The notes beneath the pieces are model-generated. The model was not told the DNA's origin. It ran no database searches and saw only the letters and a program-made list of their open reading frames with translations. Shown here piece by piece: positions 11,046-20,820 of a stretch of 64,000 bases of DNA (positions within the stretch are counted from its first letter, which is position 1; each line of letters begins with the position of its first letter). Source of the stretch: Trichaptum fuscoviolaceum (lineage: Eukaryota; Basidiomycota; Agaricomycetes; Hymenochaetales; Trichaptaceae); NCBI GenBank assembly GCA_910574455.1, contig CAJSYZ010000007.1, positions 5,079,974 through 5,143,973 of the forward strand, read 5' to 3'. The position numbers and the translations under genes were made by a program.

Positions 11046-12106
11046 TAGAGATCCGCAAAGTCAGGTCAGGCCAGGTCAGCGGTACTTTTGCCCTGACCTC
11101 GACCTGATCAGGTCAGTAAAATTCCCTGAGATGCTTGACCTTGACCTTGACCTGCTGTGACCTACGGGTCGAGGTCAATGTAGGTCAGGTCGGAGGTCAG
11201 CCTAGGTCGACTTTCTGACCTAGAACTATATTTAAAATGATACAGTAGTCCCTCTCGAAATGAATAGGGGTCGGTGGAAAGGAATTATATGCATTTCAAG
11301 AGGGTATTCACTATGAGAAATCGGATTTACTACTTAATAAACGAGCATATGTCTATAAATGGAAGGTACTCTATAATACTTTCGTTTTAGGATTATAAGT
11401 AAGCTTGTTTTGGCATCAAACATGTAGTTAAGCCCATTATGTTACATCTGTAACCATATTCTGTAATTGAAAGCGGCAAAGCTAGCTTCTTTGAGTAATA
11501 AGTTATGCCTTTTTAAGCGCTACAAGCTCCCTCTCATAATGAATATCCTTTGTAAATTTACTAAATATGCTATTTATTATTCATTATTAGAAGTTATTCA
11601 TTTTGATATACTGATTTCCCTTCTACCAACTTGGTGGATGCCTTAACCTATGCATTATTAGAGGTTATTCATTTTGAGGAGTTTCATTTCGAGAGGTACT
11701 ACTGTACTTTTAACTGTATAATTATTAAGCTTTAATATATAAAAGATTACTTACCATATATGGAGACATATGGGGCTCTAGTATTCCCTTTAAGGAGCTA
11801 AAAACGGCCCTGTTTCGTAGGCCAGAACAGCGGCAGGACCGCATGAGTCCAAAAGTGGCAACATTTTCTACTTTCAGTCAATACAAATGTGGCCGAGTAA
11901 CACCAAATATAGTAATAGTTAAACTTTTAGGTTGGCTCAGGCTAGCTTAAGTCGGCACAGGTCGGAATTTTGCAGCCTTACCCTGACCTGTGACTTGACC
12001 TGCATTGACCCACCAGGTCAGGCCAATATTAGGTCAGGTCACCGCAGGCCAAGTCAGCGGTCGACCCGGGTCACGCTGGGTCTGACCTGGCCTTTGCGGA
12101 TCTCTA
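11046..12106. mobile_element. hAT-like non-autonomous element with exact 8-bp target duplication
   Basis: Terminal inverted repeats TAGAGATCCGCAAAG bound 1061 bp. The direct repeat ATTCACAG stands immediately outside each end (11038-11045 and 12107-12114). An 8-bp target duplication plus a TAGAG-type terminus is diagnostic of hAT transposons. Both subterminal zones are packed with GGTCAGGTC/GACCTGACC units, as expected for hAT transposase-binding arrays. No transposase is encoded. A pogo-like element is inserted in the middle, so the original hAT copy was only about 600 bp. Confidence 0.93.
11243..11704. mobile_element. Pogo-like MITE nested in the hAT element
   Basis: Inverted ends CAGTAGTCCCTCTCGAAATG and its near-perfect complement TTTCGAGAGGTACTACTG, each flanked by TA (11241-11242 and 11705-11706). 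CAGT termini plus TA target duplication fit the pogo/Tigger branch of Tc1/mariner. The 462 bp body is AT-rich, with further internal GAAATGAAT/ATTCATTTTGA repeats and no ORF. It interrupts the hAT element, so it inserted later. Confidence 0.85.
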
Positions 12107-12355
12107 ATTCACAGTACTACTATACTATTGGTTACTTCCGACTGGTTTGCCATACACGGACAATTCCGTTCATAAATTACCATATTCTCTCCGGATAAAT
12201 GATTCAAGGATGCCGTTCCTGACGACAGGGTCCATAGTTATGGTGTGGAGGATTTCCAACCGTAAGAACTGACTCTATAGAGTCAGTAATAAACTTTGGC
12301 TTGATTCAACTCCAAATCTATGTTAATAATTAGATAGCGCCGTCAGAGACAGCGG

Positions 12356-12911
12356 TCCCCGACACGAATGTGCCAGTGGGAGACAAATGAATAGGAGTGA
12401 GTTGAAATCCACAATAACCAAAGGAGAACAGTTAACACAGGGAAAAAACTAGAAAAAGAAGTAATAAAACGTAGATGAATAACTTGGGCACCAGGAAGAC
12501 GGAGCAGGAACAAGTGAGGAACAAGAAAGAGGGAGCGTGTGTATTGGGCGACAACGGGACAAAACGTACGAAGCGATAGGGTATGTAAGGAACGGAAAGA
12601 CACAAGAAACTGAGTAGCATTAGGAAAAATAATATAATAAACAAGACTAGACCACAGAAGTAGGGAAAAGGTACGGAATAATAATGAAATGAAAACCATA
12701 AAAACCAAGAATAAACAAGTTAGACGGAAAATAAACTAAGAAAAGAAGATTTAGGCTACACATGAAATGAAAAAGACAGTTTACCAGGAACGAAGTAGAT
12801 AAGAGAAAACTTGCGATTGGCTGGGAGCGTGAGAATCTGCTTACTTTCTGTAAAACTGGATTAAAGTTCACGACGACACATCCCTCCCTCAGCTACGCTT
12901 CGTGTCGGGGA
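12356..12911. mobile_element. TIR-bounded element of uncertain class
   Basis: A perfect 13-bp inverted repeat TCCCCGACACGAA bounds 556 bp with strongly asymmetric purine/pyrimidine strands. No clear target duplication is visible outside the repeats. On the minus strand a polypurine run (GAGGGAGGGA) is followed by TGTG, resembling a 3' LTR boundary, so a solo LTR or retroelement fragment is an alternative reading. The open minus-strand ORFs are low-complexity and hydrophobic, and I do not accept them as genes. Confidence 0.5.
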
Positions 12912-13284
12912 TTTCAGCAAACTTCATATGGCTTGATCATCATCAGAGATCAATGGCACAAATCAAGACAAGAGCCATTCAGTCGGTTTGTGTAATAGAC
13001 TCGGATAGGATGAGATTGTGCCTTGGCTACAGTCCCTTTAGACTTTGAAAGACAGTGGTAGATATACTCCAGGATCTGAACACTTATGTAGACAAATACT
13101 AGTATATGCGTGTAAAACTATGCACAGTTGGCCAGACCATATAATGTCAGTCCAATCTCTTGAACTCGTCTTTGCGTGCTCAAATTTACTTATTTTCATA
13201 TACATGCAACACGAACTAGTAATTGGAAGTACATAGAGACATTTGTTAATATAGCAAAGTACACAAACTAGCAAGCTATGCTAG
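12912..13284. other. Intergenic, nothing recognised
   Basis: Short AT-rich spacer between the transposon island and the BTB gene. No gene, RNA or repeat recognised. Confidence 0.5.
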
Positions 13285-14297
13285 TCAGACCGTGGTTTTT
13301 TTCCAAGGAAGGACGAGCTTAATCTTTTGAGTAGTATTAAACAATTAAGTCGTGTTAGTTCAGAAAGTAATCTAGTAAAATATATCTGTCATACCGATTT
13401 AGCTTCCTCCTGTAAGGTATTGATGAGCTCTTCTCTAAATGAATCCCAGTATTGAAGGATGTTTCTAAGACATGATAGACATTTTAAAGAATAAATGCCC
13501 GGCTTTCGACAGATGTCAGATCCAGATCTTGGCCCGTTCTTGTATATTTCTTGCACGATCAAGCTAAGACTATCTTTCCACCACATTGGTTCCGAACTGC
13601 CCTCCGATGCATTGCATGTGGAGCAGCGTCTCCACATGTATTTACTATCAGGTAAGCTAGAGATGTGATAGAAGCTTCTAACACGATCTGCAACTCCTCC
13701 ACAAACACCGTGATGGTATTCGATGAGGTGTGGCAGAGTGTTGTCCAGAGGAGAACCCTGCCCATATTTAACAAGCAATGGGTAGGACAGCTTCAGACAG
13801 TCCCAAGCATAATCCCGAGCTTCTGTTTCCGACTGAAGATCACAAGCCCTTCGATACAGGAATAATAAGAAATCAGGGCGGGCGAGACGCTGATCATGGA
13901 TAACAGCAATCACTCCTGAAACAGCGATGGTTATGTCGTATTTTTCCGCCGCACGTAAGACAAGGTCTGCGAAGACAATGTCTTCGATGGGCGGGTTTGG
14001 AAGGGGATAGCAGTATCGGAGGAGGGCATCAATCACTCGCCCTGTTTCGGACAGCTCGATGGGATCATCTATAGAGATTTCGCTTTCCCTCCCCGTAGGC
14101 TGTGGAAGAGAGAACATGTCGTTGAAGACAGGCGATGCGAAAGAAAGAATAGCCGTTCGCGCCCGGAATTCGTGTTTATCGCAAGAACGTAGCACAATGT
14201 CCGCGCCCGGATCAGAGACGAATGGTTCACTGACGACGAACGGGTCCTTCAAGCAGCACTCATTGTCCTTCGCAAATTGGGTTGTAGTACTCGACAT
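13285..14297 (-). CDS. BTB/POZ domain protein with C-terminal Cys4 module
   Basis: Paralogue of the genes at 2939 and 35037, about 310 residues and predicted to be a CUL3 adaptor. The start MSSTTTQ is preferred over the upstream ATG because it matches its relatives. The BTB core reads DPGADIVLRSCDKHEFRAR, then LSFASPVFNDMFSLPQP. The C-terminal half has CSTC, then EPMWW, then CLSC. The frame stops at 13389, but GTATGA at 13394 is a plausible donor. Splicing to AAAAG/ATT at 13323 gives a last exon encoding IKLVLPWKKTTV and a stop at 13285-13287. That matches the LPW tails of both relatives. It lies next to an F-box pseudogene on the same strand. Confidence 0.85.
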
Positions 14298-14810
14298 TCT
14301 TGGTGTATTGCGCGGGTGAGTACACTGCGAATCGAGCGTATAGGACGACAAGGTGGCAGGGCTTGAAAGCGAGAGACTTCACACAACATGTTGTTACTTG
14401 AAGTAGTGCAATGCGGACACCTTGAGGCCTGAACAGCAGGCTGGAGTCACTGGAGATGGGTGGAGCCACACTCAGGCTATACATAGCTCAGGTTCATAGC
14501 TACAGCCTCCGGAGTCCGAGTCCGAAACACTCTACCCAGAATTCTACGTTATCTTCGACCGGAAGTTTACTTTATCAATGCATTATCCTTCAGGCCTGGA
14601 ACATTTTAGCAAGGGTATATTGTAACTGTATGACTAGCAGGATTAGATTTACCAGCAATGCACACATCGCGCATAGTAGTACGTAAAATGTATGCTCGCG
14701 TTTCGTTCATTCATTGTACGTACGTTATGAAGTCTTCCTCCTGGGGCGTTCATTCTGGTGTACGAATTATCCTCCTTATGGCTCCCCGGATCTGGATCTT
14801 GGAGACTTCT
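14298..14810. other. Intergenic between BTB gene and F-box relic
   Basis: No gene recognised. It holds the BTB promoter region and one GGAGTCCGAGTCCGA stretch, a motif also seen near 10418, 19575 and 36390. Confidence 0.45.
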
Positions 14811-16150
14811 ACCGTTATGTATCATCTTCGTCACCTGAGTAAACGGAGTCGTGACGAGTCGGTAGATCGGTGGTCGGCCTTCTCCTAATGGTTAACTCAA
14901 AAGGACTGAAGACCGTTGGATTGTCTATGCATTTAATTGGAACCGAATCAACAATGACTTCCTTGCCGTCCCCGCTGAAGTCATTCATCGATATCCCACT
15001 ACCTTTCATGAGCGCAATCCTTTGGAGTATCTTCAATCGTTGATGATTTCAATTTCTCGAGGTATCACCGCTATCCTGCTCCCATAGCGCGGAATGCCGT
15101 GTAATAAATGGAAGATGGGCAGGGTCGGCGCTATGCAGCTCTACAACCTTCAACGAGGGAAACATACACAAGTTCCTCAGACTTCGGAAGATCCCAATCA
15201 ATAAATGAAGGTGCGACGCAAACTTGTTCAGGTCGTCGTGGTAAATCGGAAGCAAGGAGTTGCGTCGAACTGACGTGGGGATGACCATGTGCTCTTTCAA
15301 ATGCCCGAGTACGAGTTGTATACTCTGATAGAATACGCGATGTATTCCAGTTTCGGTATAATATTCCCGCTTGACACTACGGCGTGGAGATGGAGATAGT
15401 TAAAACTATTCCATGAATTCTTCTTCACTGTGAACGAACGGATATTCTTCCCGTGCTTGAGAAAGAAACTTGTGAAGGTGTATTTGATATAGCACATCTG
15501 GTGCAGTTGGCTCGTTTATTGTCGTGATGGTGAGATTGATGCAGAGCTTCCTTAGTGCTGGAAGCTTCCAGTTCCTAGTCAGAACGGAGAGGATCTCCTG
15601 CAAGTGCCTGAAAGGATTTGAAAGTGCACGGATGTGCCAAAGAGACGGACGGATGAAGTACAATGGTCAATGTCGTGAGGTTTCGAAGTGAGGATAGTGC
15701 AGAACGCCAATTTGAGTTGGTAGTTGAGGATGAAAGACTCGGAGTCGCTGATCTGTCCAGGAATTGAGAACAAATAAACCTTATTTGTTTGTTTGTTACG
15801 TTTGGGAACCGGTAATTGATACAGCTTGTAGAGATCGACAATGCGCGAACAAACGGTGCATTACTGGAATAGTAACTTGATCGTAATATTCGACACTGGC
15901 GGACTGCGGTATGTATGCATATTCACCAGCATATCATATGAATCCATCGCCCGTATCCATTAGTTGAGTGATGTAGGAGTGAAGGTTCGTCAAGGATGTC
16001 TCTGCTATATTTCGTTATCTTGTAGCACCAGCCTCCAACGTATCGATAAGACTAATAACTTGGCTAACCCGGTGAATGTGAACGATCCGGTAGAGCCTTC
16101 GTATCGTCGGACTGTACCATGTGCGACAGACAAGGGACATGTTCTTCATT
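14811..16150 (-). pseudogene. Decayed F-box gene, family A
   Basis: Read on the minus strand across all three frames, the order of family A motifs is intact. They are LVCRTWYSPTIRRLYRIV (near 16130), SLIDTLE, EYYDQVTIPVMHRLFAHCRS (near 15870), LTTLTIVLHPSV, NWKLPALRKLCINLT (near 15555), FPSLKVVELHSADPAHLPFI (near 15130), and VIVDSVPIKCIDNPTVF (near 14925). The frame changes at least four times and stops interrupt it, so it cannot make a full-length protein. The closest intact relative by motif is the gene at 32339-33979, which shares VVELRNPDPVNLPFITQHS. The F-box itself is too eroded to read. Confidence 0.85.
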
Positions 16151-16375
16151 GTTCATTGTTACCCTGCGATACTATATTCTTGACGAAGACATGTTTACCA
16201 AACAAATCGTAGCAATCTTCAAGACTAAGACGGACTGGTACTGAGTCGACTTGTGCATGAGCACCTCCTTCGCACTGTATCCCCGATCAAAGGAGGATCA
16301 ATCTCTCTTCGAGCCATGCGCATTGTCGGATTTGGAAGTGAAAGTGCTTAGGGATACACCAGGTAGCTGATCTCT

Positions 16376-17937
16376 TCAGTCGTCTTGACGTACGATGACC
16401 GTAGGCGATCCAGAGCCCTCCGCAGAACCGACTGATGGAGACGATTCCGCTTCCTTCCCAAGATCAAATGACTGCAAAGGCTCGAACTTCTGTAGCCACA
16501 CCCTGGGTAAACAGCCCCTACTCGATTCTCGCTCGTACAACTCCATCCTCCTCTCGTCGAATTTGTATACCAGGGACAAACGCGCATCGCTCCCTTTCTC
16601 CTTCACAATCTCGATTATACGCCCAAGTACTACACGTAGCTTGTCAAAGGCGTGCTGTTGAGTCTTCAGATGTCGACTCAACGTATCATCGCGCAGAGTA
16701 CGCTCATACACGCGTCGGAATTGCCCGCGCTCGTGCACCGCAAACTTGTGATGTGGTGTGCCTGAGACAAAAAGCTGCGGGAAATAGAGGTCCCAGTCGG
16801 GCTGTGGTTCCTCGGTTCGCCCTCTGCCCCGGCCACCTCCATAGAAAGAGGTCTGATTAGGGTCCATGTACTTGAGCGACTTGGTGGATAGCTCAGCAAT
16901 AGTTGACTGAGGCACAAATTTCCCAGCGGGGATGACATCGATCTCCGGACCTGAGTCGTCCGCATCTACAGACCCGCCCTCTGTCTGCGATTGGATAGAC
17001 AACGCTGACATGGCCGTAGCAAGATCATAGTCGTCAGGCCCGGGGCTTTGAGCAAGTCGATTAGGTGACATATCCAGGGGCATCAGTTGGGTTTCAGCAT
17101 CGTTGATGATACATGCATCAACTTCAAATCGAACCAGCATCTTCAATCCTCCGTAATCCTTCGGAGAAGATAAATTGAGCATTTTTCCATTCCTTCGCTA
17201 AGCGAAAAGGACATACGTAAGTAACAATCCTATGATGGCCCGTGCTCTTCTCGCATCCGACGAGTAGCCTCGTTGTGTATCTTTCGAAGTTGAAGCCAAA
17301 TCCTTGTCGCTGGGGGTTCATATCCACAGGCTTTGATTCCCAGCGACCAAGGATCACCGTGTTGGGCCCGCACAACTGCAGGTCAATCCGGAAGTCTTTA
17401 TCTGACGCGTTCTCGATCCACCGAAGAAGCTTACGCAAGTTGTTTCGATCTGTGACGACATCCAGCGACGCGTAGTCGAACGAAGGTTGCATATGTTCTA
17501 TAGCGACGAAGGCTGGCAGCAAAGGATACAGAGGTATCCGAAACCGATTCTGATCCGCATAGCTTCGGCCCGAGTCTCTAGGTACTTTGAAGGGAGTCGG
17601 CTTATTTTGCCAGATCGGAGGGCAACCTGCAACATTCCACGTCAGAGTCAGCGAAAAGAATGATGTTATTAACAAGGGGAATACCTGGAACGATGATCGT
17701 CGGCTTTCTGTTACTCGTCCAGTTGTAAGATGCGATCGGTGTCAAATCGCGCGGTCGAACACCATGCCAAGCAGTGGGACTAGCCTGAGGTGCCTTCCAT
17801 ATTTGCAGACCTGGCTGTTTCATATCAACAGCGATGTCGGGATCTCGTTCAGGAGGAAGTACGTAGAAAGAGCGAGGTCTCGCATCAGTATAGCGACCGC
17901 GCCCGCCTCGTCTGTTCGAGCTTGAGTGTGTTAACAT
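16376..17937 (-). CDS. Conserved fungal protein (family often mislabelled GGPP synthetase)
   Basis: Three exons and about 480 residues. Exon 1 starts at MLTHSSSNRRGGRGR and ends in TIIVPG. The second exon continues CPPIWQNKP after an intron at about 17633-17690, and the third (DYGGLKMLVRFEVD) follows an intron near 17156-17214. Diagnostic blocks are ASYNW with PTIIVPG, PPIW, SYADQNRFRIPLYPLLPA, SFDYASLDVVTDRNNLRKLL, STGHHRIVTY and GGLKMLVRFEVDA. I know this signature from a widespread fungal family carried in databases as 'geranylgeranyl pyrophosphate synthetase'. No prenyltransferase DDxxD motifs are present, so that name looks wrong and the function is unknown. Confidence 0.8.
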
Positions 17938-18236
17938 ACTTATGATCGCGAGGCGTAACCCCAGTTAAGAGAAAGGACCACGCTCTTTTAAAATCCTGAC
18001 TTGCGGATGAACGATGGATGATCAAGCTTAAAGTACGGCATTCCTTATCCTCACATATACAACAAAAGGAGTATCTCACCGGTCTCTGTCTTGAAGGTTT
18101 GTATAAATCTGAGTGATACAACAATGATTTAATGCTTGAATCCGGTACATCTATTACTCTCTAAGTAGATTTCCTGTAACTGAAACCACATGTCAATATT
18201 CGCAAGGATAAGTAGCTAAAAAGAGACATACCTGCT

Positions 18237-19487
18237 TTACACTCTACAGTTGTCCAATTTCAGTATCAGCACATCCTCCGCACCCTTGTTCACAAGCTGG
18301 TCCATTACGTTTGCCACGTTTTTCCGCTCCACCATTGCACTGACTGCAACCCAGTCGCTCTCCTCAAGCGGCGAGATTGTCGGAGCACGTCTGCCTGGTG
18401 TCACAGCAGAGCATTCGACGAGCTTCGAACGTGGGATGTTGTACTGGCAAAGTACATATCTGCTTGATGCAATGACACCCGCGATGCGACGAGTGATCAT
18501 ATCGATGAGCGGCTCCAGATGTGCGTGCTTAGGCGTACTTGACTTGATGAGCACCGCCTCAGTCTGTAGCACGGTTGCAATTGCGTGCAGCCCCGCTGCG
18601 CGCATTGTGTCTCCAGATTCTGAAGGAAGGTGTATGTGAGCTGTGAAGAGTGAAACACGCATTCGGGCGTTGGCTTCTTACCGACTAAGTCCACTATACG
18701 ACGGAGAATGTGTGAGATGTTCATTCCTCGAAAAGCTTAATGGTGATGACATACCGATTCCGTCTGCCAAACCCAAAGAACACGCTGCCTCCACGCTGCC
18801 TCCTACATACTCGATATGTGTCTTCTTGTCACCTTGCAAGCCCAGCTCGTTGTCAATCTGATCGAAGTACTGCCCCGCAAGAACCTCGAAGCTCGTGACG
18901 ATACGTTTGCCGGCGAGGTCTTTGGCAACCTTGTAACTGCTGGTTTCAGGTACCTGCACCTGCAGAGCGCACTTGCCAAACCCAAGCTTAAGAACTTCAG
19001 TGACGTGCTCTTCCATCTTCGCCTCGAGAATGACATCGTGACCGGTTATACCTAGATCGACGTTACCCTTCCCGACGAAAGATGGGATGTCGGAAGCGGG
19101 TAGAAAGACGCTATCATGAATAAAGTTTGTAAGACTACTCCAGGTTGACCGGATTAGCCACACGTACAGGGCGACCTCGTGATTGAGAACGAGGCATACA
19201 TCAAGACGATTGTGTCTTCGAAACTGAATATCGGCGCCTACGCTTCGCGGTCTTGAACCTCATGAACTTCTGGAAAAGATAGGAAGCCAACCTGCTAAAA
19301 GTTCTAAACATTTCTCATGCAAACGACCTGCCGAAAGCTGTGAGCACAGCGCTTCGATGTAACCTTCTGAGTATACATACCCTTCTTGGGAATCGCGAAT
19401 AATAACCGTCCATCGAGGCCTTCAAGGTCGTCTGTATGTAGTGTTACTGAGAATCAAGGATTCAAGGGACAAAATGTGCTTACGCAT
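18237..19487 (-). CDS. HIS1: ATP phosphoribosyltransferase
   Basis: First enzyme of histidine biosynthesis, condensing ATP with PRPP; about 300 residues, cytosolic. At least seven exons. Exon 1 holds only four bases (ATG C) and joins DLEGLDGRLLFAIPKKG. Then come RLHEKCLELLAG, ADIQFRRHNRLD, VFLPASDIPSFVGKGNVDLG and ITGHDVILE, then the catalytic-domain body to GLADGI. A 12-nt exon (18682-18693) follows, encoding V-D-L-V, then ESGDTMRAAGL and the C-terminal regulatory domain ending VLILKLDNCRV. The long-form HisG architecture with a C-terminal domain implies feedback by histidine, as in the family. Upstream is gene-free; the next gene downstream is on the same strand. Confidence 0.92.
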
Positions 19488-19783
19488 GATGCGAGGTGGT
19501 GGTTGGGGTTGGAGAGGTAAATGCTGTTAAATCCGAAAATTTCCACTTAGACGCTCACCCTGACTCGGACTCACTAAATGTTAACTTCAAAGGGTGCTAA
19601 ATCCGACGTAAATCCGAGATTCATGGCTACGTAGTACAGCTTCGGACATGTAATACTTTAATTCCCCTTTGTTCAGAACGACAGCAAAATAAATACAATT
19701 TATAGCTACATCGCACAGTATGACATATCAGCATCTTCAGTACAGATCTTCATCAAGATATTTCGACATTAAACTTGAGTCAG

Positions 19784-19975
19784 TCAGTCTTCCACATCCA
19801 TATAATCGGCAGATTCACTGTCCTTGCGCTGTCCATGCATCTACGTTAGTTAGAATTGAGCAACAAAACTAATGAAACGTACCAAATCATCTCCTTCGGA
19901 TTCAGAACATTGCATTGATTCGTAGATTTCAAGCGCTTCCTCCGATGTCAGAACAGGCATATCAACGAAATCCAT
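19784..19975 (-). CDS. Small ORF resembling an F-box family A C-terminal tail
   Basis: Two short exons encode about 49 residues: MDFVDMPVLTSEEALEIYES and on to GDDL, then after a GTACGT...GTAG intron MHGQRKDSESADYMDVED. The block SEEALEIYESMQ nearly repeats the end of the F-box protein at 29904-31464 (SSEEALVIYESMQ). It is therefore either the surviving 3' end of a lost F-box gene or a detached small gene. No F-box or solenoid sequence is readable upstream to 20820, so I favour a relic. Expression would decide. Confidence 0.5.
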
Positions 19976-20820
19976 GAAAAGCGAATTGAATTCGTCGCTT
20001 CAAGTAGTATACGTTCTATGAGCATACCGCCTTCATCATATCTACCCGTCGACATAAGAGAGGGTCGTTGGATCTTGTGCAAGTGTTGTGTTCTTCAACA
20101 TCATGCAGTAGTAGCGTCGCTACAACATCTTGATCTTCTAATACTTACCTTAGGTTTCAGGGTGATGGAAAGCTGAGAAACTCGACCTATCTACAAGTTA
20201 TAGCGTATGATTATCGTTGTTCTTTGGTGATTCTAGGTTGATGTGAGGGTGTCCAATAGTGTAAGACGGGGGTGTCGTCGTCGTGTATGTATATGGATCA
20301 TGATGAAGGACACAGTACTGCGGCATTGTGCGCATTAAACTTGAAGAACTTCGTCACCACTGGCATTTGTCAGCACACACTTCAACAAGTTGTACACTTC
20401 AAGTTCAAGTTTGAATCGGGTACTTGAACTGCCACTGGCAGAGCTTGAAGCAGTTATAATAAAATAGTACACATATAGTTGTACATTATATGAACGTATA
20501 AGCAGGTAAGTAACGCATTGCTCTGATCAACAATCATGAAGTGATACATGGACCGTAGAAGTACAGGGATATACACTATAAATATTGAATGCTCATTGCG
20601 TAGAAAAGGACAGAAACATAAGATACGTCCGCTGCTACAGAGCCCATAGATGATGATGCATTGCAAATCAGAAAAATATAAACCTGATAGATGATGCAAC
20701 GAGAGAAGAAAATATGAGTGGTATGAGAAAGCTGAATTGACTGCAGGTGGTATTAATATATCGTAAAAGACGTTAAATCATTACATATGTTCCGTATGTG
20801 CAGTTGGGGGTTTGGCGGAT
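19976..20820. other. Intergenic with CTTGAA palindromes
   Basis: No gene recognised. 20335-20450 holds a dense cluster of CTTGAA/TTCAAG motifs and two (G)CCACTGGCA motifs. A comparable cluster occurs at 31710-31815. Confidence 0.5.

Noticed and set aside
12343..12708. Hydrophobic minus-strand ORF of 121 codons
   Set aside because: It is a low-complexity pyrimidine-rich strand inside a TIR-bounded element; no domain and no splice support.
17885..18124. Upstream exon for the conserved gene at 16376-17937
   Set aside because: The ORF shows no homology and its frame does not match; MLTHSSS at 17937 is a sufficient start.
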